From the IMG/VR virus record IMGVR_UViG_3300017818_000007, positions 1-64,000 of that record: DNA of 64,000 nt; one strand, written 5' to 3'. Position numbers and translations under genes: made by a program. A model generated the notes under the pieces. The model did no database searches, was not told the origin of the DNA, and was given only the letters and a program-made list of their open reading frames with translations. Shown piece after piece: positions 57,501 through 64,000 of the stretch. The DNA is from a virus. Numbering within the stretch: the stretch's first letter is position 1; every line of letters begins with the position of its first letter.

Positions 57501-60382
57501 CCACTACCAGGTGTGTTAATAGCACTAATAGTATAAACACCGTTGTTTCTATTAATGTCAAAACTTGCACCATTTCCTGCCGGAGCATCGTTAAATCCTT
57601 CTACGCTTGTAAATGATCCATTACCACTTACAGCACTACCACTTGCACTTACGTTAATAACGCCACCAATACTGTCAACACTTCCAGTGACTGTTAATGT
57701 TGCATCGTTAACGCCGTTTGTACCTCCAAGATCACTACCTTGAATTACAATTTCGTCATTAACTGCGTAATCTTGGCCAGCGTCAACTACTGTTGCACTG
57801 TAATTTCCGCCGCTTGTTGAAATATTAAATAGAGCACCGCTACCAACTAACAGTTCGTAGTTATTATTATCAACACTTTCATATGTTTGACTGTTTAAAC
57901 CTGTACCACTTTGTGAAAATGTTTGAATTGTTCCATTAACATCAACACTGTCAACTGTTAATGTTAAATCATTTGTAGGACTTGTACCACCTAATTGGTC
58001 ACCTGAAATAACTAGTGTATCACTAACAGCAAAGTTTGAACCACCATCTTGTAAAGTGACAATGTATGTTGTTGCATCTTTTTGTACATCAATACCAGCA
58101 AGTGTTCCAGAACCTCCTGTTGTATAACTTAAACCTGTATAATTTACGTTTGCATCAGTTGCAGTACCACTAACACTAACTGTTAAAATATTACCAAAAC
58201 TGTCAACACTAGTCACAGTAATTAAACAGTCATGTGTTCCATCGAGGCCGCCAAGTACACTACCTCTTACATTGATTCTATCGTTTACAATAAAATCAGT
58301 AGAAGCATTTGGACTAAAAATTTCAACACTGTAAGATCCACTAGTTTTTGTAATATTAAACTGTGCGTTAGTACCATTACCACCTTGTGTTGTACCGCCT
58401 AAGTTATTATATGTAGCAACACCGTCAAAACCTGTTCCACTAGCAACAAAGTTAATAACAGCGCCTGGAGTATCTGAGTCAGTGACTCTAATTTCAATAT
58501 CATGTGTTCCTGACTGGCCGCCAACACTACTTCCGTCAATTATAATATAGTCACCAATTTCATAACCACTACCAGGTTGATTTCCTACGACATTATAAGT
58601 TCCATTAGTTAATGTGACATCAAATGTTGCTCCAAGACCTTGTGGACTAACATTAAAACCTTCAACTCCAGTATAATCAATATTATCACCAGCATAGGTT
58701 TTTCGTGTTCCGTTTGCAAGGTTAACTTGTGTTCCTGCAATACTATTAATAAAGTTTGCTTGGCTGTCATCGTCTATGGCCATATTTTGTAAAAGACCAG
58801 TAGCATCAGAAACCGTAATTGTTTGGCTTCCTTGCGGAGCATCTTCTGCAATCGTAAGTGTAAGTTCAGGATTACCACCATCACCAATAACACCTGTGAC
58901 TTGCGTTCCTGTTGGAATAAATGCTGAGCCAACATCATCTAGAGGAGCACCTAGTTCTGGAACACTACCATAAAATGGCAATCTACTAGAACTAGTTGGT
59001 GTTGCTAGTGCTAGAGTAAATGTTCCTTGGCTACCGTTTGATGTGACTGTAAACGAAGGTGAATCAGAAATATTTGATCCTGTATAAAATCCGCCTTGTC
59101 TTAGTTGAATGTACGGAGTATACAGTGTTTCTGGATCAGTGACACCAACTTTTGCTTTTGCATAATATTCAAATGTACTATCAGATGGTACGCCTGTAAT
59201 AATAAACGAACCTTCTGCTCTGTTAAAACCTTTTACACTTGGTTCTAAACCTTTAATAGTAATTGGTTGTCCAATACTAAATCCATGATTACCTAGTGTT
59301 GTGACTGTAATTTTTGATTGACCAATTCCGCCTGTACCTGACGATACGTCTGAAGTCACGTTTGCAACAGTAGCATCAGTTCCTGGAACTTCATAAATTG
59401 AAGGATAACCTCTTAGCATTCCAATCGCTTGCCATTTAGTAGGCTGTAGGCCATACTCAAAGTCAGCGTCAAGCATTGATAATGGATTAGCAACACGATT
59501 ACGTTCAATAGCATCAGTACCAAAATCAAATGGTCTTGTAATTGTTTCTTGTTTATCTACAAAAATTTGAATGTTATCAGTTGATGCATTTCCTGTTGTA
59601 TCTGCATATAGTTGGATTGTTGTTAAGTAATCTGAAGTTTGTGTATAGTCATAATAATCATCATCGTGTTCAAAGTCTAACTGAGAAAAATCTCTTTCTC
59701 CATTATCAAACTTTTTAAATTTTGTTTCGGCTAATAGGTTGGTATCAGTAAAGTTATATAATACTTTACCCCTTGTGACGTTTGAAATTAATAGAATATC
59801 TTCTAAATTAACTTTTCCAAGTATCTTAATTCTTGTATATCCGTTATACTCTGTGTCTGGCAGTTGCCCTAGGCCACTAGTAATAACATTGATGATAATA
59901 TCAGCAAGGACTCCAACAGCAGTTGAAGCATCTGCTTCGCCAGTTTCACCTGTTGTGACTTGTGGAACTGCTGATTGATACGGACTGCTTTGAACAGTTT
60001 TTGTAAGAATATTACTTTGAATTAATCCTTTTAAAAACGTATGTGTTTCAATTTCTGGAGTTCTAGAACCGTCTACTTGAGGAGTGTCGCCGTCCCAATA
60101 TCTATTAGCAACATATACAGTTTCTTCATTACCGCCATAACGTAAATCGTTTTGATATGCATTGATTACGTATCCAACGTCTCTATCACACTTGGCTGAA
60201 TCGTAAGTATATCCATTCCAATCACCCAATCCCTCTGCAACTTTTGCGGAAATAAAGGCTTTGACTTCTGCTTTCATAAAAGCAATGTTAGCATCAAATA
60301 ATGTCCAAGCATTTGGATATTTGTTCCCTGCAAAGGATATACCTGGTGTAAATTTATATTCTGTAATTCGGGTTCTTGCCAT
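54524..60382 (-). CDS. Giant tail-fibre-type virion protein (1952 aa)
   Basis: The N-terminal ~330 residues (MARTRITEYKFTPGISFAGN..., NEETVYVANRYWDGD) form an attachment domain seen in large marine phage structural proteins. Residues ~580-1010 contain five tandem beta repeats. A large region (about 1060-1560) contains FVHRPFDGGVQLGTGSPVHG, KKYIRYQSGKGIMYTTGALF, DLDISYMQMIGIQYSWYGAG and GFIDYMFRG, a set common to marine myovirus fibres. The C-terminal ~300 residues are a beta-rich distal domain. It probably contacts the host; the ribosome binding site is AGGAAAAACAC. Confidence 0.8.
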   Translation of the reverse strand: MARTRITEYKFTPGISFAGNKYPNAWTLFDANIAFMKAEVKAFISAKVAEGLGDWNGYTYDSAKCDRDVGYVINAYQNDLRYGGNEETVYVANRYWDGDTPQVDGSRTPEIETHTFLKGLIQSNILTKTVQSSPYQSAVPQVTTGETGEADASTAVGVLADIIINVITSGLGQLPDTEYNGYTRIKILGKVNLEDILLISNVTRGKVLYNFTDTNLLAETKFKKFDNGERDFSQLDFEHDDDYYDYTQTSDYLTTIQLYADTTGNASTDNIQIFVDKQETITRPFDFGTDAIERNRVANPLSMLDADFEYGLQPTKWQAIGMLRGYPSIYEVPGTDATVANVTSDVSSGTGGIGQSKITVTTLGNHGFSIGQPITIKGLEPSVKGFNRAEGSFIITGVPSDSTFEYYAKAKVGVTDPETLYTPYIQLRQGGFYTGSNISDSPSFTVTSNGSQGTFTLALATPTSSSRLPFYGSVPELGAPLDDVGSAFIPTGTQVTGVIGDGGNPELTLTIAEDAPQGSQTITVSDATGLLQNMAIDDDSQANFINSIAGTQVNLANGTRKTYAGDNIDYTGVEGFNVSPQGLGATFDVTLTNGTYNVVGNQPGSGYEIGDYIIIDGSSVGGQSGTHDIEIRVTDSDTPGAVINFVASGTGFDGVATYNNLGGTTQGGNGTNAQFNITKTSGSYSVEIFSPNASTDFIVNDRINVRGSVLGGLDGTHDCLITVTSVDSFGNILTVSVSGTATDANVNYTGLSYTTGGSGTLAGIDVQKDATTYIVTLQDGGSNFAVSDTLVISGDQLGGTSPTNDLTLTVDSVDVNGTIQTFSQSGTGLNSQTYESVDNNNYELLVGSGALFNISTSGGNYSATVVDAGQDYAVNDEIVIQGSDLGGTNGVNDATLTVTGSVDSIGGVINVSASGSAVSGNGSFTSVEGFNDAPAGNGASFDINRNNGVYTISAINTPGSGYKIGNRITIAGNNLGGESPANDLIVSADTVDGTGGFTTASGTGSAKAGDTISVYSTISMSESTTGALAQGSDVDFDALATISVAFGSPHGLLPGSTFIVSVESGDDLTDGTGNNHYLAAGSFIATAVSALDQISYQALSVGAIDTGTNNDNPIRGTVYPRPDAFFVHRPFDGGVQLGTGSPVHGAQAIRQSKKYIRYQSGKGIMYTTGALFAPSYDILNASADGTAVNSTITVTTDDVDHGLQVGATIRIKGIETAGYNGQYAVDSVIDERSFTVRAKYILGDTTATLTDNPQCQTRLWHGAVVRAGTYDDQNGIFFEYTGKHLYCVQRSATFQLSGTCTAYKDQNEITGTNTRFQDQLSVGDRIVIRGMTHVVTKVNNQSSINVSPDYRGISNISGAKMAKVVDKKARQDHWNRDKCDGTGKSGYDLDISYMQMIGIQYSWYGAGFIDYMFRGSDGNFIMAHRMRNSNINTEAYMRTGNQPVRYEVINESAIGKLKSNISFSDTSIELEDASDFPEDGGTVYIDNELITYSSIDGNTLIGCTREAPLQQFASGATRTYTAGPADSHSAKTGMVLASNTTTPIIQHWGSSFITDGGFDSDRGFLFSYTSTGTQFSTTPFTSFLIRLAPSVSNALTGDLGERELINRAQLLLEGLEITTEPNASGQTGNIVVAGVLNPQNYPVNPDDIGWQGLTGVAQGGQPSFAQIAPGGSVNWNGGASTVTTTATTQAPITFNVQVWQKYNTNQSYWRSVSDRRQTLYIKETDYLANQATINDSIGKPITGTNIAAGTTITRVNTGDFLYDHVAGQYVNGVRLDISQRPSGTVGQNTAVTTTITNTFKDAPTSEMYFTKATWEASGATQGTSVASSETRFPANTSVSTVELKEWNNVEYYAVSFSQSTDSSTINKGTTTVTFDFTAPPYAQPGETIFGFVARPGERSTLDLSFIKELTNTTLGGRGTFPNGPDVLAINVYKTSGSAVSGELILRWSEAQA
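57340..58640 (-). repeat. Five tandem repeats inside the giant fibre gene
   Basis: Each copy encodes ~75-85 residues around a core of D.i.I.G..lGG.....ND..l.V.sVD..G.i....sG.. The GG....ND cores are visible five times. The copies are diverged, so the repeat is old and protein-level. Confidence 0.75.
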
Positions 60383-60405
60383 GTGTTTTTCCTATTATCT
60401 TATAC

Positions 60406-60413
60406 TATTTACC
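60406..60413 (-). promoter_or_regulatory. Late promoter box of the giant fibre gene
   Basis: GGTAAATA 23 bases before the ATG, with AGGAAA in the leader. Confidence 0.5.
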
Positions 60414-60434
60414 TTTATTTTCCATCTTTAAGAA

Positions 60435-62288
60435 TTAATCGGATTTGCCCGACAGTGTTGTTCCATATCTTGAATTAAATTTATTAAACAAAAATCTGTT
60501 ATTGCCACCTAAAAGAGACCTGTTATTTGTATATGAAGCATCATCTCCTGGATTATATATAAGATTTGTTTTTGCATTTCCAGTAATCCAGGCCTTTACT
60601 TCTGCCGGTGTTGCTTCTGGATTAACTTGCAAATATAATGCACACATTCCAGCAACTTGTGGACTGGCCATGCTAGTTCCTGAAATATTTACTTGTTTAA
60701 ACTCGCTATTCAAATAATAATCTTGACCGTTGAATCTGTTTGTATTACTACAAGCACTCATAATGTCAGTTCCAGGTGCCCAAACATCTACGCCAGGGCC
60801 GCATTCTGAACTTACATTTTTCTGCTCTTCATCAGAGCCAGCAATTTGAGAGTCAATATTTCCTACAATAATTGCTTCGTCGTCGTATGGAGAAGCACCT
60901 CTATGATAATACCTAGCACCATAAAATGTTGAATTATAATAGTTGTCATAATCATCTCCTCCAGGAACATCAATTTTTTGGTATGAGTTTCCTGCCGCAA
61001 CACAAATATTAATTCCTTCATCAATCATTTCTTGTATTTCTATATCAACTGAACTTACTCTTGTACCATATCTATAACCTGCTAGGCCGTAATAGGCTCC
61101 AACCATGCCATATTGTGTTTCTCTACTTGTTCCTGACCATGGTGTACCTCTATAAGTACCACCATTGATATTTGAAAAATAAGTTCCATATCCCCAACTC
61201 ATATTAACAACTGTTGGTCTAAACTTTTTAGTTGTTGAATAAATTGCTCCAGGCAACGCACTTACAAATTTGTGAGTTGTTGTGTCTGAAGAAATTCCGA
61301 TATTAACAGTAATAGTTGTTGACGTAGTTCCGGTGATTGCAACTTCCTTATCATAGTACGGATCGGTTCCAGTACTATTAGGAACACCAACACCCCTTGG
61401 ATAATCATGTACTGACGCATCGTTGTCTTTTGCACACGTAAATCTTAAACTTCCTGCTACAATTCTTATTTTGTCACCTACAACAAACGGGTGTGTTCCT
61501 AAAGTTAAACTCATTACTCCGGTGCTTGGAGTATATGTTGCCGCTGTTGGTGTAAATTTACTTTGTTTTCTTCTGTGCCATTCTTTAATAACATCAAACG
61601 CATCTGCTGTTGGAATTCCTGTTCCGCTATCTCCACTTCCTTCTAAACCACCAAGTTTTACACTGTATATTCTAGCATTTTTTGCCCAACCATAATTTTT
61701 ACCTGCTACTGTGCCAGCAACGTGTGTTCCGTGGCCGTCATAATCTCTATAATGATTAGCACTCTGTGTTCCAGTTAGACCACTAGCATCATACCAATCA
61801 ATTTGTTGTAAACGAGTATTACCTTGTGCATCTTCCCATTCAGGGTGATCTACTTCTATTCCGCTATCTTGAATTACAACATCTACTCCTGTTCCGTCTA
61901 AATGATATGTGTATCCTCCAGATACATCTGAACCATCATAAGGATTAGTTGTAGCATTAACTCTTGGCAATCCCCAATTTTGAAAATCGCCTGCAGATTC
62001 GGTTGTTTTTGTAAAGTTTCCTGTTTGTTCTACTGATAAACCAATTTCAATATCATCTCGTTGATCTGCTGGAAGTTCAACACAGTAGACTCTATTATCA
62101 GAACGAAGTGTTTCTGCTTCGCTGTCTGTAAGCATATAATGAGTTAGTCTTTGTGAAGCAGGTCTAGGGTTTGCAACAGATACTGCTCTATTAGGAATGG
62201 CTCCTGAGCCTGTTATTCTAATCATTTCAGCGTTAAACTGTACAAAGTCTACGCCTCTATTAAGACCTACAATATATTCTCTTTCCAT
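60435..62288 (-). CDS. Subtilisin-like serine protease with a nested virion domain
   Basis: The S8 triad is complete: Asp141 (VVIQDSGIEVDHPEW), His186 (DGHGTHVAGT) and Ser539 (NISGTSMASPQVAG), with the oxyanion Asn434 (VAAGN). Residues ~244-345 (KFTPTAATYTPSTGVMSLTL..., RFTCAKDND, YPRGVGVP, TITVNIGISSD) form a separate beta domain of a type frequent in marine phage structural proteins, inserted inside the protease fold. There is no signal peptide. I start it at the ATG at 62288, after the previous stop; an in-frame ATG four codons earlier is possible. It may process fibres or host surface proteins. Confidence 0.85.
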   Translation of the reverse strand: MEREYIVGLNRGVDFVQFNAEMIRITGSGAIPNRAVSVANPRPASQRLTHYMLTDSEAETLRSDNRVYCVELPADQRDDIEIGLSVEQTGNFTKTTESAGDFQNWGLPRVNATTNPYDGSDVSGGYTYHLDGTGVDVVIQDSGIEVDHPEWEDAQGNTRLQQIDWYDASGLTGTQSANHYRDYDGHGTHVAGTVAGKNYGWAKNARIYSVKLGGLEGSGDSGTGIPTADAFDVIKEWHRRKQSKFTPTAATYTPSTGVMSLTLGTHPFVVGDKIRIVAGSLRFTCAKDNDASVHDYPRGVGVPNSTGTDPYYDKEVAITGTTSTTITVNIGISSDTTTHKFVSALPGAIYSTTKKFRPTVVNMSWGYGTYFSNINGGTYRGTPWSGTSRETQYGMVGAYYGLAGYRYGTRVSSVDIEIQEMIDEGINICVAAGNSYQKIDVPGGDDYDNYYNSTFYGARYYHRGASPYDDEAIIVGNIDSQIAGSDEEQKNVSSECGPGVDVWAPGTDIMSACSNTNRFNGQDYYLNSEFKQVNISGTSMASPQVAGMCALYLQVNPEATPAEVKAWITGNAKTNLIYNPGDDASYTNNRSLLGGNNRFLFNKFNSRYGTTLSGKSD

Positions 62289-62289
62289 A

Positions 62290-63294
62290 CTATGCCCCAA
62301 ACACTATCGAATAAACAATGTCAGCAGAGTCAACATATTCTCTAGTTGTCACTGATTGTGGATCACTTGATCTTGTAATATTCTCTGACATTAATAATTC
62401 TGTAAATTTTCCTGTAGAAGGTTTACCCGCTCCTATTCTAGTATTTTCAATTGATGTATTCACAACTGGTAAATTGCTACCAGAGGAAGTAATTCTTCCT
62501 TGTTCAATATCGTTAACAGTAAACACAACAGCATTACCTGCTTTAAATTCTAAATTAGACTGAGATTCTAATGTTGGCTCACCCGCTGAATCAATTTTAA
62601 AACTTTTTGCAATAACATTTCCGCCAACAAATAAGTCTTTTGCAATACCTACGCCGCCAGCAGTAATTAATGATCCAGTAGTAGGACTTGTTGACTGTGT
62701 AGTATTTGTTAGTGTTAATTGTCCACTTTGAGAAATATTTGCATTAACAGCAAGGTCATCTCTAAATTCACTAGTTCCAGTGACTAATAAACTAGTAAAA
62801 CTACCAATACCTGTAATTTCTGGATCTACAAAAACAAAATCGCCTCGAATAGCATTTGCTACATCAGCATAATAATATCCACTTGCAGTTGCAGGAACTA
62901 CCCATTCAACATATCCATCTTGTTTATTATGTGCTAAATTACCTGTAGAAACAGTACCGTCTTTAACGTGTTGAATATCTGCTGTGACTAAGTTATCGTT
63001 TTCGTCTCTAATATTAAAACTAATAGATGTTAGATCTAAATTAAAACGATAAGTTCGGCCTTTTGTTAATGTAATATCTGGATTTCCGTCTGTTCCATCA
63101 ACAGTAAAGTTTCCATTTGATTCACCTATTGCAATTTCAACTGTTGTGAGTGTATCAGAAACCTGTTGAATAATATCTTCAATTGGTGTTTCACTTGATA
63201 AACTTTTTACAGATACATTACCGTCAGCATCAACCGTAAATCCCGGTCCTTTGAAGCCATATTTACTGAAAAATGGATTTAGTGTGACTGCCAT
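62290..63294 (-). CDS. Tail-fibre or baseplate-type structural protein (334 aa)
   Basis: The N-terminus (MAVTLNPFFSKYGFKGPGFT...) carries an attachment region. A middle domain (TLTKGRTYRFNLDLTSISF..., ASGYYYADV) resembles the cupredoxin-like YHYH-type domain seen in marine phage fibres. The following part has Gly/Ser/Thr beta repeats (SLLVTGTSEFRDDLAVNANI, GGVGIAKDLFVGGNVIAKSF) like long fibre shafts. AGGAGATTTTAA precedes the ATG. It overlaps or abuts the protease gene. Confidence 0.65.
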   Translation of the reverse strand: MAVTLNPFFSKYGFKGPGFTVDADGNVSVKSLSSETPIEDIIQQVSDTLTTVEIAIGESNGNFTVDGTDGNPDITLTKGRTYRFNLDLTSISFNIRDENDNLVTADIQHVKDGTVSTGNLAHNKQDGYVEWVVPATASGYYYADVANAIRGDFVFVDPEITGIGSFTSLLVTGTSEFRDDLAVNANISQSGQLTLTNTTQSTSPTTGSLITAGGVGIAKDLFVGGNVIAKSFKIDSAGEPTLESQSNLEFKAGNAVVFTVNDIEQGRITSSGSNLPVVNTSIENTRIGAGKPSTGKFTELLMSENITRSSDPQSVTTREYVDSADIVYSIVFGA

Positions 63295-63313
63295 TTAAAA
63301 TCTCCTATACACA

Positions 63314-63321
63314 TATTTACC
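63314..63321 (-). promoter_or_regulatory. Late promoter box
   Basis: GGTAAATA, 19 bases before the fibre-type gene and its AGGAG. Confidence 0.45.
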
Positions 63322-63337
63322 AAATTGTAGTAAACTG

Positions 63338-63757
63338 TTATACAGGAGGATTAATGGTTTTAAAGTATGTTGCTTGAAATAGCACTTTTGCACCAGCCAT
63401 ATCTGTGCTATCTTCTTCTTGTGGAGTGACAATTAAGTCTACATAAGAGTTATTGACTGTTGCTTTTACTTCCAAAATATGCTGTCCTAGATTACTACGT
63501 CCGTATACGGTTAAATCTGCTGTATTTTTACCTGCTGTGACTATACATTTTATAATTTCTCTATTAAATGTGTCATAGTCAGCAACAATTGAATATTCAA
63601 CAGCACAAAACTCTCCTAAATGCCACCTATCTAATCGTGTTTCAATAGGCAGACCCGCAAGTTTTTGCCACGGGCCTACATATGAAAAATTAGTGCCGTT
63701 TTTGAGAGCAAGTGTGTTTTTTGCACCTTTACTGAAAAAATACTTTAACCATTCCAT
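63338..63757 (-). CDS. Virion structural-type protein (139 aa)
   Basis: A beta-rich protein (MEWLKYFFSKGAKNTLALKN..., LPIETRLDRWHLGEFCAVEY) that resembles small structural proteins beside fibre genes in marine T4-like phages. The C-terminus ends KVLFQATYFKTINPPV. AATAAATA lies five bases before its ATG, and no Shine-Dalgarno is present. Confidence 0.6.
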   Translation of the reverse strand: MEWLKYFFSKGAKNTLALKNGTNFSYVGPWQKLAGLPIETRLDRWHLGEFCAVEYSIVADYDTFNREIIKCIVTAGKNTADLTVYGRSNLGQHILEVKATVNNSYVDLIVTPQEEDSTDMAGAKVLFQATYFKTINPPV

Positions 63758-63762
63758 GTTAG

Positions 63763-63770
63763 TATTTATT
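63763..63770 (-). promoter_or_regulatory. Late promoter, leaderless type
   Basis: AATAAATA with five bases to the next ATG. It overlaps the stop codon of the carbamoyltransferase gene. Confidence 0.65.
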
Positions 63771-64000
63771 GATTCTTTAACGTAATCAACTTACCATGCT
63801 CTGGAAGATACAAGTATTCAATATCGCTTTGTTGTAGTGTCCAAAAAGCATCTTCTAGGGTTTCTACTAATGGTTCACCACCTAGATTAAAACTAGTATT
63901 AAAAATAATTGGAACTCCAGTTTTATCTTTAAATGTTTTAATTAAATCATAGTAGTGTTCGTTTTGATCTCTGTTAACACTTTGAATACGGCAAGTACCA
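63766..64000 (-). CDS. Carbamoyltransferase C-terminal domain (partial, runs off the window)
   Basis: The last 78 residues of a leftward gene whose 5' part lies beyond the window edge. RIQSVNRDQNEHYYDLIKTF, then KDKTGVPIIFNTSFNLGGEP and LVETLEDAFWTLQQSDIEYL, match the end of NodU/TobZ carbamoyltransferases (the YrdC-like C-terminal part). The N-terminal-domain protein at 6486-7469 lacks exactly this part. Whether this gene is full length or a C-terminal-only partner cannot be told from the window. Confidence 0.85.
   Translation of the reverse strand, partial: GTCRIQSVNRDQNEHYYDLIKTFKDKTGVPIIFNTSFNLGGEPLVETLEDAFWTLQQSDIEYLYLPEHGKLITLKNQ

Noticed and set aside
1-64000. tRNA genes, CRISPR arrays, integrase, insertion sequences
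   Set aside because: No cloverleaf, regularly spaced repeat, recombinase motif or terminal inverted repeat with transposase was seen by eye on either strand. A tRNA-specific program could still find a divergent tRNA.

Overview
The window is part of the genome of a T4-like marine myovirus. Replication and recombination genes (gp41 helicase, gp61 primase, UvsW, UvsX, UvsY, gp32) sit beside a full packaging, neck and tail set (gp16, gp17, gp4-like, gp13-like, gp14, gp15, gp18, gp19). AT-rich coding, many 2OG-Fe(II) oxygenases and glycosyltransferases, and the families present recall SAR11 pelagimyophages and cyanomyoviruses. No photosynthesis gene, tRNA, integrase or CRISPR was seen. The host cannot be fixed from the sequence.

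Layout. 1-5 kb: small accessory genes, a nitrilase-family hydrolase, a YqgE/AlgH protein and a virion-like protein, mostly rightward. 5-11 kb: gp41, then a primase operon with a carbamoyltransferase N-terminal domain, two SGNH-like proteins and an oxygenase. 12-20 kb: a long leftward operon ending in a DksA-like zinc protein, with a very short DnaE-like protein, a gp62-like clamp-loader subunit, a queuosine-precursor-type transporter and UvsW. 20-30 kb: a surface-sugar island of glycosyltransferases, methyltransferases, a pyruvyl transferase and a cytidylyltransferase-cupin fusion. 30-33 kb: gp32-uvsX-uvsY. 33-51 kb: packaging, tail and neck genes. 51-54.4 kb: a NUDIX hydrolase and an ADP-heptose pathway (HldE, HldD) with a cupin. 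54.4-64 kb: giant fibre-type protein, a subtilase with a nested virion domain, other virion proteins and the C-terminal part of a carbamoyltransferase cut by the window end.

Regulation is legible. Five leftward promoters match the sigma70 consensus (TTGACA/T, 16-17 bp, TATAAT-like) before gp41, primase, the UvsW operon, gp32 and the dNMP kinase gene. Structural, sugar and accessory genes instead carry T4-late-type boxes (TAAATA core). In ten genes that box lies exactly five bases before the start codon, with no Shine-Dalgarno, which predicts leaderless late mRNAs. gp32 has a hairpin at the predicted 5' end of its mRNA, reminiscent of the T4 gene 32 translational operator.

The main candidates for something undescribed are the leaderless late-promoter class, a 189-residue protein that keeps the DNA polymerase III alpha active-site motifs in order, a carbamoyltransferase apparently split into two loci, and phage-encoded ADP-heptose synthesis alongside a cytidylyltransferase-cupin fusion.
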